A DNA stretch of 64,000 bases, taken from an uncultured Pseudomonadota bacterium. GTDB taxonomy: Bacteria > Pseudomonadota > Gammaproteobacteria > Steroidobacterales > Woeseiaceae. Position numbers and translations under genes: made by a program. Positions 36,742 through 45,788 of the stretch are shown in pieces. The number at the start of each line of letters is the position of its first letter. The first letter of the stretch is position 1. The notes below the pieces were generated by a model. That model searched no databases. It saw only the letters and a list, made by a program, of their open reading frames with translations, and was not told the origin of the DNA. Location of the stretch: assembly GCA_913055625.1 (NCBI GenBank), contig CAJXJW010000003.1:248001-312000 (forward strand), read 5' to 3'.

Positions 36742-37521
36742 TCAGTCCCTGATCTTCGCCGAGCGGACGCTGTTCGCGACGTACACTCGGGCATCGTCGC
36801 ACTCGTCGATATCCGCGAAGACCTCCATCGAGACCGCGCGGCCGCCGCCATTCGCGATGCGCTCGAAGTCGGCGCCGATTTCCCTGAAGTCGGGGTATGA
36901 GAACACGACCTTGTAGTCGAAGTCGGCACCGCCACCTCCGAACAGTGGCCGCCAATGGTAGTACGCCGCTTTCGACCCGGTCTTCTCAAGGTGGTCCACC
37001 CACTTCAGTTCCGCGGCCTGGATCTCTTCGTACTTGTGACCTTCGTTCAGCGAGCAGTCCATCATCGTGATCAGGCCCGACGGCGGCGGGTTGTTACCGG
37101 CCGGTGCCTTGTACATGGCGGACGAGAACGCGAGGTGTGCATCGCAATCGACGACCTCGAAGAAGGCGGCCGTCAGTTCACCGCCGTTCGCGATCCAGTC
37201 GTGCTGACCTTCGCCCATGGCATTGCCGTCTCGCCAGGCGCCCAACCAGAGCAGGTCGAATTCCTGTTCCGGGCCGTAGAAGTACGGTCTCAGGATCCAC
37301 GCGGCATAGGAATCCGCGTCGTTGTCGTCCATGTAGGCGTTCCAGCGTTCGACGACCTGGTTGAAATCCGCAATGCCCTTGCCGTCCCTGAAGCTGCAGG
37401 CAAACAGTTCGACCGGGAGGACCTTGCCGAGCCCGTCAGCGCTGACCTGTGCCATTCCTGTTCCCGCGCCCAGCAGCAGCCCGGCCAGCGCCGGGCAGAT
37501 GAGTATGTTGCGCAGTTTCAT
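36742..37521 (-). CDS. Exported protein of unknown family
   Basis: 259 residues. A signal peptide spans residues 1-24 (MKLRNILICPALAGLLLGAGTGMAQ). The mature protein has an LPVELFACSFRDGKGIADFNQVVERWNAYMDDN start and repeated aromatic motifs (AAWILRPYFYGPEQEFDLLWLGAWRDGNAMGEGQHDWI; WRPLFGGGGADFDYKVVFSYPDF), suggesting two ferredoxin-like dimeric alpha/beta-barrel (DABB-like) units. Four Cys occur in mature form. Related unnamed proteins are common in marine gammaproteobacteria. No function assigned. A stretch of 164 bases without a gene lies upstream, before the iclR stop. Confidence 0.75.
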   Translation of the reverse strand: MKLRNILICPALAGLLLGAGTGMAQVSADGLGKVLPVELFACSFRDGKGIADFNQVVERWNAYMDDNDADSYAAWILRPYFYGPEQEFDLLWLGAWRDGNAMGEGQHDWIANGGELTAAFFEVVDCDAHLAFSSAMYKAPAGNNPPPSGLITMMDCSLNEGHKYEEIQAAELKWVDHLEKTGSKAAYYHWRPLFGGGGADFDYKVVFSYPDFREIGADFERIANGGGRAVSMEVFADIDECDDARVYVANSVRSAKIRD

Positions 37522-37685
37522 GGTTTTCCCCTTATTTTTGGTATGGCGGCCGGTCTCCGGAATCGACGCCGACCTCTTTAGACTATAGTTCGCGGATCAC
37601 GGGCCTGCGGGCGGCCGGTGGAAACCACTGATTTCCCACGGGTTTGGATTGGTGCGCCGGAGCGGCAAGGCCCGGTGCGGAGTGC

Positions 37686-38480
37686 TCAGACCTTGCCGAG
37701 CGCGGCGGAGATGCGCTCCGCCGCCGCCGCCGTGTGCGCGACCACGTCCTCGAGCGCAACGGCATTATCATCGTCCAGGTAGGCGAGGTACGGGACGGCA
37801 AGGGCGGCGATGACCTGGCCCGAGCGATCGAAGACCGGGTAGCCGATGTCCTGTACGCCGCGGATCTGCGCGCTCCTGATAATTTCGTAGCCGCGCTGGC
37901 GGACACGCCTGACGAGTTTGTCGATCTCGCCGTCGCCGGGTCGGCGCTGCGTCTCCGGGATCTTCTCGAGCATCCGTTCGCGCTCGACGTCGTCGGCGAA
38001 CGCCAACAAAACGTGGCCCGAACAGGTGTCGAGCAGTGGTGCCTCCGCGCCGAGGCGCACGCTCAGCGTGCGATCCGTCGGCCCGTCCTCCTGGCCGACC
38101 ACGTGACCCTGACCCTCATAGTGGATCACCAGGTGGCAGGATTGCCGCGTGTCCCAGGCGAGTTGCCGCATCACCGGGATCGCCGCGGCGGACAGGCGTG
38201 AGACCGGTGAGATGCGGTGCGACAGGGCGAACATCTTGAGCGTCAACACGTACGCATCGGAATCATCGCGTAGCTGGATGTACTTGCGTTGCTCCAGCAC
38301 CGCCATCATGCGGAACACTTCCCCTACCGAACGCCCCATGCGTTTCGCGAGTTCGCTGATGTTCAGCCCCTGCGGCTCACCGGACAGGAGTTCGAGGATG
38401 TCGAGGCCCTTCTCCAGCGCTGGCGCGGAGTACTGCTTGCGCCGGGATGACGCCGAACGACCCTTGTTGACCCGCGCCAC
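37686..38480 (-). CDS. IclR family transcriptional regulator of the fucose cluster
   Basis: 264 residues. An N-terminal winged helix (ALEKGLDILELLSGEPQGLNISELAKRMGRSVGEVFRMMAVLEQRKYIQL) precedes the IclR effector domain (SVRLGAEAPLLDTCSGHVLLAFADDVERERML, RQRGYEIIRSAQIRGVQDIGYPVFDRSGQVIAALAVPYL). It lies 11 bases downstream of fucP on the same strand, so it probably senses a fucose-pathway intermediate and acts at the divergent fucP/aldo-keto reductase promoter. The effector is inferred from neighbours only. Confidence 0.92.
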   Translation of the reverse strand: MARVNKGRSASSRRKQYSAPALEKGLDILELLSGEPQGLNISELAKRMGRSVGEVFRMMAVLEQRKYIQLRDDSDAYVLTLKMFALSHRISPVSRLSAAAIPVMRQLAWDTRQSCHLVIHYEGQGHVVGQEDGPTDRTLSVRLGAEAPLLDTCSGHVLLAFADDVERERMLEKIPETQRRPGDGEIDKLVRRVRQRGYEIIRSAQIRGVQDIGYPVFDRSGQVIAALAVPYLAYLDDDNAVALEDVVAHTAAAAERISAALGKV

Positions 38481-38491
38481 GGCCGACGCCC

Positions 38492-39883
38492 TCAGGCACC
38501 GTGCACGCGCTGGGCGCGGTAACCGTAAATCGCGATCACGACGAAACAGATCAGCGGCAGGAAGAACGAGGTCTTGACCGACGGGATGCTGCCGATGATC
38601 GGGCCTGCGTCGATCATCCGCCCCTGCAGCGGCGGCATCAGCGCACCGCCCACGATCGCCATCACAAGACCGGCCGAGGCGAGGCTCGCGTCGTCACCCA
38701 TCCCTTTCAGGGCAATCCCGTAGATCGTCGGGAACATGAGCGACATGCACGCGGAGATGCCGATCAGCGAGTACAGGCCGGCGTAGCCGTCGAGAAACAC
38801 GGTGCCCAGGCACAGCGCGATCCCCGCAACGGCCAGGACGGCGAGCAAGGGGCCGGGGCGGAAGTAGCCCAGCAGAAACGTGCAGATGAAGCGACTGCCT
38901 AGGAACGTAAGCATCGCGATGATGTTGTAGCTCTGCGCCTCGGCGGCCGTCAGCCCCAGGGTCGTCATGCCGTAGTGAATGATGAAGGTCCAGCACATGA
39001 TCTGTGCGCCGACGTAGAAGGCCTGCGCGACCACGCCTTCGAGGTAGCGCGGGTTGCGGGCCAGCCGGGCCATCGTGCCCGTGAATTCGGCGCGCGTCAG
39101 CGGGTGATCGTGCTTCATCGTCTTCGGCAGGCGGCTCACGAGGTAGACGAGAAACAGGACGGTGACGACGACGGCAATGGCGACGTACGGTCCCCGAACC
39201 GTGGCGAGGTCCGCCGCCTGCATGGCCTGGTGTGCTGCCGGTTCGTTCGACGCGAAGTCGCTCAGCGCGTTCGTGAGCAGGCCGTCGACCTCCGACGGCA
39301 GCATCGTCGCGTAGTCGGGGTTCAGTGCACGCTGCTCGGCGCGAAAAGCTTCGACCTGTAGCTCGCCGAGGATGTAGTTGGACGCGACGAACATGCCGGT
39401 GAGCGAACCGACCGGGTTGAATGCCTGCGCGAGGTTCAGACGCCGGGTCGCCGTACTCGGGTGCCCCATCGACAGGATGTAGGGGTTCGCCGTCACCTCG
39501 AGTAACGCGAGCCCGCAGGTCAGGATGCACAGGGCGGCGAGAAAGTAGTTGAACTGCGCCGTGATGCTGGCGGGAATGAAGAGCGCCGCACCGATCGCGT
39601 ACAGCGCCAGCCCGGCGAGGATGCCGCTCTTGTAGGTGTAGCTGCGGATGAAGATCGCTGCGGGCAGCGCCATGATGCCGTAGCCGAGATAGAACGCGAA
39701 CTGCACGAGGCTGCTCTGCGCGTTCGAGATCAGGAAGATGTCCTTGAACGCCTTGACCAGCGGGTTCGTGACGTCGTTCGCGAAGCCCCACAGCGGAAAC
39801 AGGACGGCCACCAGGATGAACGGCCGGATCATGTCGCGCGTCAGTATCGGCGGCGATGTCTTGTTATTGCTTTCAGGCGACAT
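38492..39883 (-). CDS. fucP: L-fucose:H+ symporter, FucP-type MFS permease
   Basis: 463 residues with 12 membrane helices. FucP signatures: FPLWGFANDVTNPLVKAFKDIFLISNAQSSLVQFAFYLGYGIMALPAAIF, with the conserved Trp-Gly-Phe-Asn-Asp, GLALLEVTANPYI (the ETxxNP-like motif), LNLAQAFNPVGSLTGMF, and MSLMFPTIYGIALKGMGDDASLASAGLVMAIVGGALMPPLQGRMID. It brings L-fucose, or a closely related sugar such as L-galactose or D-arabinose, across the inner membrane. First gene of a fucP-iclR unit, divergent from the catabolic genes. Confidence 0.93.
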   Translation of the reverse strand: MSPESNNKTSPPILTRDMIRPFILVAVLFPLWGFANDVTNPLVKAFKDIFLISNAQSSLVQFAFYLGYGIMALPAAIFIRSYTYKSGILAGLALYAIGAALFIPASITAQFNYFLAALCILTCGLALLEVTANPYILSMGHPSTATRRLNLAQAFNPVGSLTGMFVASNYILGELQVEAFRAEQRALNPDYATMLPSEVDGLLTNALSDFASNEPAAHQAMQAADLATVRGPYVAIAVVVTVLFLVYLVSRLPKTMKHDHPLTRAEFTGTMARLARNPRYLEGVVAQAFYVGAQIMCWTFIIHYGMTTLGLTAAEAQSYNIIAMLTFLGSRFICTFLLGYFRPGPLLAVLAVAGIALCLGTVFLDGYAGLYSLIGISACMSLMFPTIYGIALKGMGDDASLASAGLVMAIVGGALMPPLQGRMIDAGPIIGSIPSVKTSFFLPLICFVVIAIYGYRAQRVHGA

Positions 39884-39925
39884 GATTCCCCCGATTCATG
39901 ATTCGCGGTGGCCCGATTGACAGGC

Positions 39926-39953
39926 TTGCAGTTATACAATACGTTTGTATATA
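39926..39953 (+). promoter_or_regulatory. Divergent fucose-cluster promoter with operator palindrome
   Basis: Forward -35 TTGCAG (39926-39931), 16-base spacer, -10 TATATA (39948-39953). Between them is the inverted repeat TATACAAtacgtTTGTATA at 39933-39951 (7-base arms, 5-base centre). A repressor here would block the aldo/keto reductase promoter and is placed to control fucP on the other strand too. The half-site TTGTAT is also the form used by FCD-type GntR regulators, so IclR is likely but not certain. Confidence 0.6.
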
Positions 39954-40005
39954 TAGAAAGCCCGCCACGCACCCCGCGCGGTCACGCAACACCCTTCCCA
40001 TCGCG

Positions 40006-41046
40006 ATGAATCGAGCACAGCAACGCCGCATCGGCACGACGGATCTCGTGGTCGACACGTTGGGCTTCGGCGGTGCACCGCTCGGCAACCTTTACGCTCC
40101 GATCAGCGACGGTGACGCCCGCGACCTGCTTGGCACCGCATGGGACGCCGGCTTTCGCTACTACGACACCGCACCGCATTACGGGCAGGGCCTCAGCGAG
40201 CGCCGCCTGGGCGACGCGCTGCGGGGTCACCGCGGTGGCGGTTACGTGCTCTCGACGAAGGTCGGCCGCCTGCTCGCGCCGGCGGGCTACGCGGACGAGC
40301 GGCACCTGTATCGCTCGCCGATGCCGTTCGACATCGTCTACGACTACTCCTACGACGGCGTGATGCGATCATTCGAGGACAGCCTTCAGCGCCTCGGGCT
40401 CGACCGTATCGACATCCTCTACCTGCACGACATCGGCGAAGCGACGCACGGCAGCGACAACCACGCGCTATTCCGGACGGCGATGGACGGCGGCTATCGT
40501 GCTCTCGACGAGCTGCGTAGCGATGGCCGGGTCTCCGCGATCGGCCTCGGCGTCAACGAATGGGAGGTGTGCGAGGCCGCGATGGAACACGGCGACTGGG
40601 ACTGCTTTCTGCTCGCCGGCCGGTATACCCTGCTCGAGCAGGCCGCGCTCGACTCGTTCCTGCCGAAGTGCGTCGAGCGGCAATGCTCGGTCGTCGTCGG
40701 CGGACCGTACAACTCGGGAATCCTCGTCACCGGCACGCGGCGGCAGGGCCATTACAACTACGCGGCGGCGCCGGACGACGTACTGTCCACCGTGCGGTGC
40801 ATGGAAGCGATCTGCCGGGACTTCGACGTGCCGCTGCCGGCCGCTGCGCTGCAGTTCCCGCTGGCACACCCCGCCGTCGCCAGCGTGATACCGGGCATGG
40901 CGAGGGTGAAACACGTGGCCAGCACGCGGCGCTATTTCAATGTGCCCATTCCGGCGGCGTTCTGGGAAGCGTTGCGTGACGAAGGTCTGGTGCGCGCCGA
41001 TGCGCCGCTGCCGGGCGCGCCGGGCACGGGGGAAACAGGAAGATGA
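40006..41046 (+). CDS. Aldo/keto reductase, probable L-fucose dehydrogenase
   Basis: 346 residues from ATG at 40006; the longer frame back to 39898 crosses the promoter. AKR signatures: GFGGAPLGNLYAPISDGDARDLLGTAWDAGFRYYDTAPHYGQGLSERRLGDAL with Asp and catalytic Tyr, LSTKVGR with Lys, and YLHDIGE with His. This matches the bacterial L-fucose dehydrogenase/pyridoxal 4-dehydrogenase-like group. It should oxidise L-fucose to L-fucono-lactone with NAD(P)+, the first step of the non-phosphorylative pathway. Its TGA overlaps the SDR start (ATGA). Confidence 0.88.
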   Translation: MNRAQQRRIGTTDLVVDTLGFGGAPLGNLYAPISDGDARDLLGTAWDAGFRYYDTAPHYGQGLSERRLGDALRGHRGGGYVLSTKVGRLLAPAGYADERHLYRSPMPFDIVYDYSYDGVMRSFEDSLQRLGLDRIDILYLHDIGEATHGSDNHALFRTAMDGGYRALDELRSDGRVSAIGLGVNEWEVCEAAMEHGDWDCFLLAGRYTLLEQAALDSFLPKCVERQCSVVVGGPYNSGILVTGTRRQGHYNYAAAPDDVLSTVRCMEAICRDFDVPLPAAALQFPLAHPAVASVIPGMARVKHVASTRRYFNVPIPAAFWEALRDEGLVRADAPLPGAPGTGETGR

Positions 41047-41819
41047 CAGAACGAATGGCGGGCAGGACCGCTCTCGTCACCGGCGGCGGCAGCGGCATCG
41101 GCCGCGCCATCTGCCGGCGGCTTGCGAGCAAGGGCGCCACGGTGCGCGTGCTGGACCTGGATGCCGGCGCAGCCAATGCGGTGGTGACCGAGATCGAGGC
41201 GGCCGGCGGGGCAGCCTCCGGCCACGCGGCAGACGTCGGCGATCGCGCCGACGTCGCGCGAGCCGTGGGCGAGACTCTCGCGCTCGGCCCCATCGACGCG
41301 CTGGTCAACAACGCCGGCATCGCGCACGTCGGCACGGTCGAGACCACGAGCGAGGAAGACCTCGACCGCCTGTACCGGGTGAACGTGAAAGGCGCCTACA
41401 ACCTCCTGTCCGCGGTCGTTCCCGGCATGAAGGCCCGAAAGAGCGGCGCCATCGTCAACATCGCATCGGTCGCCGCAACAGTCGCCGTCGGCGAGCGCTT
41501 CGCCTATTCGATGACGAAAGGTGCAATCCTCGCGATGACGTACTCGGTGGCGAAGGACTACGTCGCGCACGGCATCCGCTGCAACGCGGTCTCGCCGGCC
41601 CGCGTCCACACACCGTTCGTCGACGAATTCCTGGACCGGTACTACGCCGACAACCGCGACGAAGTGTTCGAGAAGCTGGCGAAGAGCCAGCCGATCGGCC
41701 GCATGGGCACGCCCGACGAGATCGCCGGCCTCGTCGCCTACCTCTGTTCCGACGAAGCCGCGTTCGTTACGGGCTCGAACTTCCCGATCGACGGCGGCTT
41801 CGTCACTCTCAATAGCTGA
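41043..41819 (+). CDS. SDR dehydrogenase, probable 2-keto-3-deoxy-L-fuconate dehydrogenase
   Basis: 258 residues, classical SDR: NAD-binding TGGGSGIGRAI, NNAG (VNNAGIAHVG), catalytic Ser in IVNIASVAA and YSMTK, with the C-terminal loop SPARVHTPFVDEFL. Close in form to the Xanthomonas enzyme of the L-fucose pathway, which oxidises 2-keto-3-deoxy-L-fuconate to the 2,4-diketo acid. ATG overlaps the upstream aldo/keto reductase stop. Position between fucose dehydrogenase and an FAH hydrolase supports the role. Confidence 0.87.
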   Translation: MTERMAGRTALVTGGGSGIGRAICRRLASKGATVRVLDLDAGAANAVVTEIEAAGGAASGHAADVGDRADVARAVGETLALGPIDALVNNAGIAHVGTVETTSEEDLDRLYRVNVKGAYNLLSAVVPGMKARKSGAIVNIASVAATVAVGERFAYSMTKGAILAMTYSVAKDYVAHGIRCNAVSPARVHTPFVDEFLDRYYADNRDEVFEKLAKSQPIGRMGTPDEIAGLVAYLCSDEAAFVTGSNFPIDGGFVTLNS

Positions 41820-41832
41820 AACGGAAGAACTG

Positions 41833-42672
41833 ATGAAACTACTGCGCTACGGCACGCCCGGCCAGGAAAGGCCGGGCATCCTCGACGACAATGGCAAGGT
41901 TCGCAGCCTCGAAGGCATCGTGGACGATATCGACGGTGCGGCGCTGGCCAGCGGCAAGCTGGCCTCAGTGAACGCGAACGACCTGCCGGTCGTCGACGAC
42001 CCGGGGCGTATCGGGCCTTGCGTCGGCAACGTCGGCAAGTTCCTCTGCGTGGGTCTGAACTACGCGGACCATGCGGCGGAATCCGGCGCCGCCGTGCCGA
42101 AGGAGCCCGAGATTTTCACGAAGGCCACGAGCGCCATCTGTGGGCCGAATGACAACGTCATCCAGCCGAAGGACAGCACGAAGCTCGACTGGGAGGTCGA
42201 ACTCGCGATCGTCATTGGCAGGCACGCATCCTACGTCAGCGAAGACGAAGCCGGGGACTACATCGCCGGTTACTGCGTCTGCAACGACGTGTCCGAGCGC
42301 AACTTCCAGCTCGAACGCGGCAGCCAGTGGGACAAGGGCAAGGGCTGTGACACGTTTGGCCCGATCGGGCCGTGGCTCGTGACGCGTGATGAGATCGACG
42401 ACCCGCTGAACCTGCCGATGTGGCTGAAGGTCAACGGCCGCCAGTACCAAGACGGCAACACGAACACGATGGTGTTCGGGCCGACCGTCATCGTGAGTTA
42501 CCTGAGCCGCTTCATGAGCCTTCAGCCGGGCGACGTCATCACCACCGGCACGCCGCCGGGCGTCGGCCTCGGCCAGAAGCCGCCGGTGTTCCTGAAGCCG
42601 GGCGACGTGATCGAACTCGGCATCGACGGGCTCGGCACGCAGCGGCAGACCGTCGTCGCCCACGGCGGCTAG
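41833..42672 (+). CDS. FAH-family hydrolase, probable 2,4-diketo-3-deoxy-L-fuconate hydrolase
   Basis: 279 residues. The FAH signature is clear: KFLCVGLNYADHAAESGAAVPKEPEIFTKATSAICGPNDNVIQPKDSTKLDWEVELAIVIGRHASYVSEDEA, with DWEVE giving metal-binding Glu residues, CNDVSERNFQLERGSQWDKGKGCDTFGPIGPWLVTRDE, and DVITTGTPPGVGLG. It hydrolyses the diketo acid to pyruvate and L-lactate in the Xanthomonas-type pathway. It follows the SDR gene by 13 bases. The amino-terminal domain before residue 65 is the usual short cap. Confidence 0.9.
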   Translation: MKLLRYGTPGQERPGILDDNGKVRSLEGIVDDIDGAALASGKLASVNANDLPVVDDPGRIGPCVGNVGKFLCVGLNYADHAAESGAAVPKEPEIFTKATSAICGPNDNVIQPKDSTKLDWEVELAIVIGRHASYVSEDEAGDYIAGYCVCNDVSERNFQLERGSQWDKGKGCDTFGPIGPWLVTRDEIDDPLNLPMWLKVNGRQYQDGNTNTMVFGPTVIVSYLSRFMSLQPGDVITTGTPPGVGLGQKPPVFLKPGDVIELGIDGLGTQRQTVVAHGG

Positions 42673-42684
42673 GATCCCGGGATA

Positions 42685-42715
42685 CCGCTACCCCCCGTCA
42701 TTGGCGGGGTAGCGG
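42685..42715 (+). terminator. Long hairpin between convergent genes
   Basis: Stem CCGCTACCCC (42685-42694) and its exact complement GGGGTAGCGG (42706-42715), 11-base loop, in the 60-base gap between the FAH and rhlE stops. There is no T run on either side, so it is not a textbook intrinsic terminator; it may stop both transcripts with Rho or protect the 3' ends. Confidence 0.5.
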
Positions 42716-42732
42716 GGGTCGCGTGTTTGGCG

Positions 42733-44004
42733 CTACGCGGAGGCGCGTGCCCGGCGCCGCTGGCCCTGCTTGTTGCCGGACGCCCGCGGCTTCCCGCCGC
42801 GCCGATTCTTGCGACCGCCGCCACCGTTGTTGTTGTTGCCGCGGCCGGTCACGATCGGCTCGGCCTTGATCCGCGGATCCGGCGCGTAACCCGGCACAAC
42901 TTCCTGCGGAATCTTCCGGCCCAGCAGCTTCTCGATGCCGCCGAGCAGCTTGTGCTCGTCGACACAGACGAGCGAGACGGCACGGCCGGTGTTGCCGGCC
43001 CGCGCGGTTCGTCCGATGCGGTGCACGTAGTCTTCGGCGACGTGCGGCAATTCGAAGTTCACGACGTACGGCAGGCGCTCGATGTCGAGCCCACGGGCCG
43101 CGACGTCCGTCGCCACCAGCACGCGCACCCTGCCGTCCTTGAAGTCCTTCAGCGCGCGCACGCGTGCCGACTGCGACTTGTTACCGTGGATCGCCGCGCA
43201 CTTCAGGCCGTCGGCGTCGAGCTGCTTCGCGAGACGGTTCGCGCCGTGCTTGGTGCGCGTGAACACGAGCACCTGGCGCCAGTTCTCCGCGCCGATCTTG
43301 TGCGACAGCAGCTCGCGCTTGCGTGCCTTGTCCACCGGGTAGACGACCTGCTCGACGCCGTCGGCCGTCGTGCCGCTCGCGGCAATCTCGATCTCCACGG
43401 GATCGTTCAGCAGGTCTGTTGCAAGCCGCCGGATGTCCGCCGAGAACGTCGCCGAGAACAGCAGGTTCTGCCGCTCGGCCGGCAGGCGCTTCAGCACCTT
43501 GCGGATGTCGCGGATGAAGCCCATGTCGAGCATGCGATCCGCTTCGTCGAGCACGAGCGTCTCGACCGCATCGAGCGAGATCGTGCCCTGGTCGAGGTGA
43601 TCGAGCAGCCGGCCCGGCGTCGCGATGACGATGTCCACGCCCTTGCGCAGCTTGTCGATCTGCGTGTTGATGCTGACGCCGCCGTAGATGACCGCGGTGC
43701 GGAACGGCAGGTTGCCGCCGAAATCACGGCCGCAGTCGGCGACCTGCGCGGCGAGCTCGCGCGTCGGCACGAGGACGAGCGCGCGGATGCGGCGGCGGTT
43801 GCGCGTGCCTTCCTGCAGGCGCTGCAGCAGCGGCAGCATGAACGCGGCCGTCTTGCCCGTGCCCGTCTGGGCAGCCGCGAGCACGTCGCGACCTTCGAGC
43901 ACCGGGGGTATGGCGCGTTGCTGGATCGGGGTGGGCGTCTGATAGCCCAGTTCGTCGACCGCACGCGCGAGTTCGGCCGACAGGCCGAGTTCGTTGAATA
44001 ACAC
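42733..44004 (-). CDS. rhlE: DEAD-box RNA helicase RhlE
   Basis: 423 residues. Motifs in order: Q motif ([21 protein letters not shown]), Walker [24 protein letters not shown] in [42 protein letters not shown], and [13 protein letters not shown]. The C-terminus is a basic Asn/Gly/Lys/Arg-rich tail ([19 protein letters not shown]) typical of RhlE. It remodels RNA during ribosome biogenesis or decay. The 188 bases upstream carry a long leader; no further gene seen there. Confidence 0.95.
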   Translation of the reverse strand: MLFNELGLSAELARAVDELGYQTPTPIQQRAIPPVLEGRDVLAAAQTGTGKTAAFMLPLLQRLQEGTRNRRRIRALVLVPTRELAAQVADCGRDFGGNLPFRTAVIYGGVSINTQIDKLRKGVDIVIATPGRLLDHLDQGTISLDAVETLVLDEADRMLDMGFIRDIRKVLKRLPAERQNLLFSATFSADIRRLATDLLNDPVEIEIAASGTTADGVEQVVYPVDKARKRELLSHKIGAENWRQVLVFTRTKHGANRLAKQLDADGLKCAAIHGNKSQSARVRALKDFKDGRVRVLVATDVAARGLDIERLPYVVNFELPHVAEDYVHRIGRTARAGNTGRAVSLVCVDEHKLLGGIEKLLGRKIPQEVVPGYAPDPRIKAEPIVTGRGNNNNGGGGRKNRRGGKPRASGNKQGQRRRARASA

Positions 44005-44192
44005 TTGTATTTGCTCCGATACTGCCCGGCATCTGGGCAGCAGGGCTGCCGGAAATGCTTCGATCCAGGCGGGTATCCAGGGTTGCTCCCGATGCCGCGG
44101 TTGCGGGTGGGAGTGAATGGCGCAGACCGATGTGCGCCAGGACGCGGCGGACTATAGCAGACTTGCCGCGGAAGAAAAGGGCCGGATGCGGA

Positions 44193-45122
44193 TTATTCGA
44201 TCGGCGGAACGGCCTTCAGGTACGCAGCAATCGCGGCGCGGTCCTCGGCGGGCAGCGCCGCCATGTTCTCCTGCACGGCAACCATGTCGCCGCCGACCGT
44301 GTCGAAGTCCGGCGTGAAGCCGCTTTCGAGGTAATACTCGATATCGGCGGCCGACCAGCCCGCGACGCCCTTGCCCACCGGCGTGATGTTCGGCACCCGG
44401 CCCTCGCCGTCCATGCTCGGCGCGCCGGCCAGCCAGCGTGAGTAGTCGAGCCCGCCGAAGCGGCCACGCGGCGTATGGCATTCGCCGCAATGGCCCGCTC
44501 CTTCGACGAGCAGCCGCCCGCGCTCGACGACGGCATCCGGCGGCTCCGTCGTCACGACCGGCGCTACGTCGAGGTTCCACCACTTCCACAGGCCGACGCC
44601 GCGGCGCAGCGACCACGGGAAGGCAAGCCGGAAACTGTCGGCCTTGCCGCTTACCGGCGGCAACGTGTCGAGGTAAGCCTTGAGGTCCATCACGTCCTCG
44701 GTGCGCATGCGCGCGTAGGACGTGTAGGGAAAGGCCGGGTAATAGTGCCGGCCGTCCGGCGACACGCCGCGCTGCACCGCGTTGACGAACTCGAGCATCG
44801 ACCACCCGCCGATGCCGTCGTGCGCGTCCGGGGAGATGTTCGGCGCGACGAACGTGCCGAACGGCGATGCGAGGCCCGCGCCGCCGCCGAGCAGGCGCCT
44901 GGCATCGCCGGTCGCACGCCTGCCGTCGACGGGCGTTGCGTGGCACGACGCGCAGCCCGACGCATGGAAGATCCGTTCACCGGCGGCCGCATCCGGAACA
45001 TGTTCCGGCAGCGCGTCGATCGTGCGCGGTGCCGTCAGCCACCAGCCGATCGCGGCCAGCAGCAGCACCTCGAACAGGAGGCGCCCGACGCGGGCGCCGA
45101 CGCTCTTGCGGGCCCCCGCCAC
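44193..45122 (-). CDS. Diheme c-type cytochrome
   Basis: 309 residues from GTG at 45122. One N-terminal membrane anchor (GRLLFEVLLLAAIGWWLTA), then two heme c sites CASCH and CGECH, about 160 residues apart, each in a cytochrome c fold (AAGERIFHASGCASCHATP; RGRLLVEGAGHCGECHTPRGRFGG). Sequence blocks such as FVAPNISPDAHDGIGGWS, YYPAFPYTSYARMRTEDVMDLKAYLDTLPPV and IEYYLESGFTPDFDTVGG are seen in cytochrome subunits of membrane alcohol/aldehyde dehydrogenases. No catalytic partner is adjacent. 10 bases downstream of the c' gene, so they form an operon. Confidence 0.9.
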   Translation of the reverse strand: MAGARKSVGARVGRLLFEVLLLAAIGWWLTAPRTIDALPEHVPDAAAGERIFHASGCASCHATPVDGRRATGDARRLLGGGAGLASPFGTFVAPNISPDAHDGIGGWSMLEFVNAVQRGVSPDGRHYYPAFPYTSYARMRTEDVMDLKAYLDTLPPVSGKADSFRLAFPWSLRRGVGLWKWWNLDVAPVVTTEPPDAVVERGRLLVEGAGHCGECHTPRGRFGGLDYSRWLAGAPSMDGEGRVPNITPVGKGVAGWSAADIEYYLESGFTPDFDTVGGDMVAVQENMAALPAEDRAAIAAYLKAVPPIE

Positions 45123-45132
45123 GCCGTGTCCG

Positions 45133-45582
45133 TCAGTCCTTCTCGACGCGGTAGTCGTCGTGACAGCCCTTGCACGCCTGGAAGATCGGCCCCAGCACGG
45201 GCTTCGCGGCGTCGAGCGAGGCCGGCGCCGCGGCCTGCGCCTGCTCGACGACCGACGCGAATTTCGCGAGCGCGGCGTCGAAACCGTCGCGATCGGACCA
45301 GATCGCCGCCGTCGCCTGGGTGTCCATGCCGGTCTCAGAGCCCTCCGGGAACAGGGACCCGAACGTCGACGCCGCCTCGCTGAACGTCGCCAGCGACGCC
45401 GCGACCGTGTCGGCGTCGAACTCGACGGTGCCGCGCAACATGCCGCCGAGCGGCTTCGCGGCGTCGCGCACGCCTTCCATCAGTTCGTGGCGCTGGACGC
45501 GCGGATCTTCATTCGCGACAGCCATCGCGGCCGTGCTGATGGCGGCGAGCAAGGCAACTAGGCACAGGGACGACTTCTGCAT
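45133..45582 (-). CDS. Cytochrome c' (c-556 type)
   Basis: About 149 residues from ATG at 45582, with GAGGAG 9 bases before. Signal peptide spans residues about 1-22 (AAMAVA). Four-helix-bundle pattern: RHELMEGVRDAAKPLGGML near the N-terminus and a C-terminal heme site FQACKGCHDDYR, the reverse order to ordinary class I cytochromes. Members bind NO/CO or carry electrons in the periplasm. Its role here is tied to the diheme cytochrome downstream. Confidence 0.9.
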   Translation of the reverse strand: MQKSSLCLVALLAAISTAAMAVANEDPRVQRHELMEGVRDAAKPLGGMLRGTVEFDADTVAASLATFSEAASTFGSLFPEGSETGMDTQATAAIWSDRDGFDAALAKFASVVEQAQAAAPASLDAAKPVLGPIFQACKGCHDDYRVEKD

Positions 45583-45697
45583 GGACAACAGCTCCTCGGG
45601 ATTCGGGATTGGCCGGCGCGTCGGGTGACGCGGCCGCTGGACTCGGCGTCGATGATGCCTTGCCGCCCACCGAGGTTCAATGCGCGAAGGCGCCGCA

Positions 45698-45712
45698 TAA
45701 CACTTCCTTACA
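45698..45712 (+). promoter_or_regulatory. Direct-repeat box upstream of the two-component operon
   Basis: TAACA (45698-45702), CTTCC, TTACA (45708-45712): a 10-base direct repeat like the RstA/OmpR-family box TACA-N6-TACA. A closely related box is before the Spy-like gene. Suggests autoregulation by the response regulator coded at 45789. Confidence 0.5.
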
Positions 45713-45788
45713 ATTCGCGGTCGCGGTTGGCACTATGCTCAGACACCGCGGCCGGCACGCCAGCCGCGCCGCCGCTCAGCGACATGCC

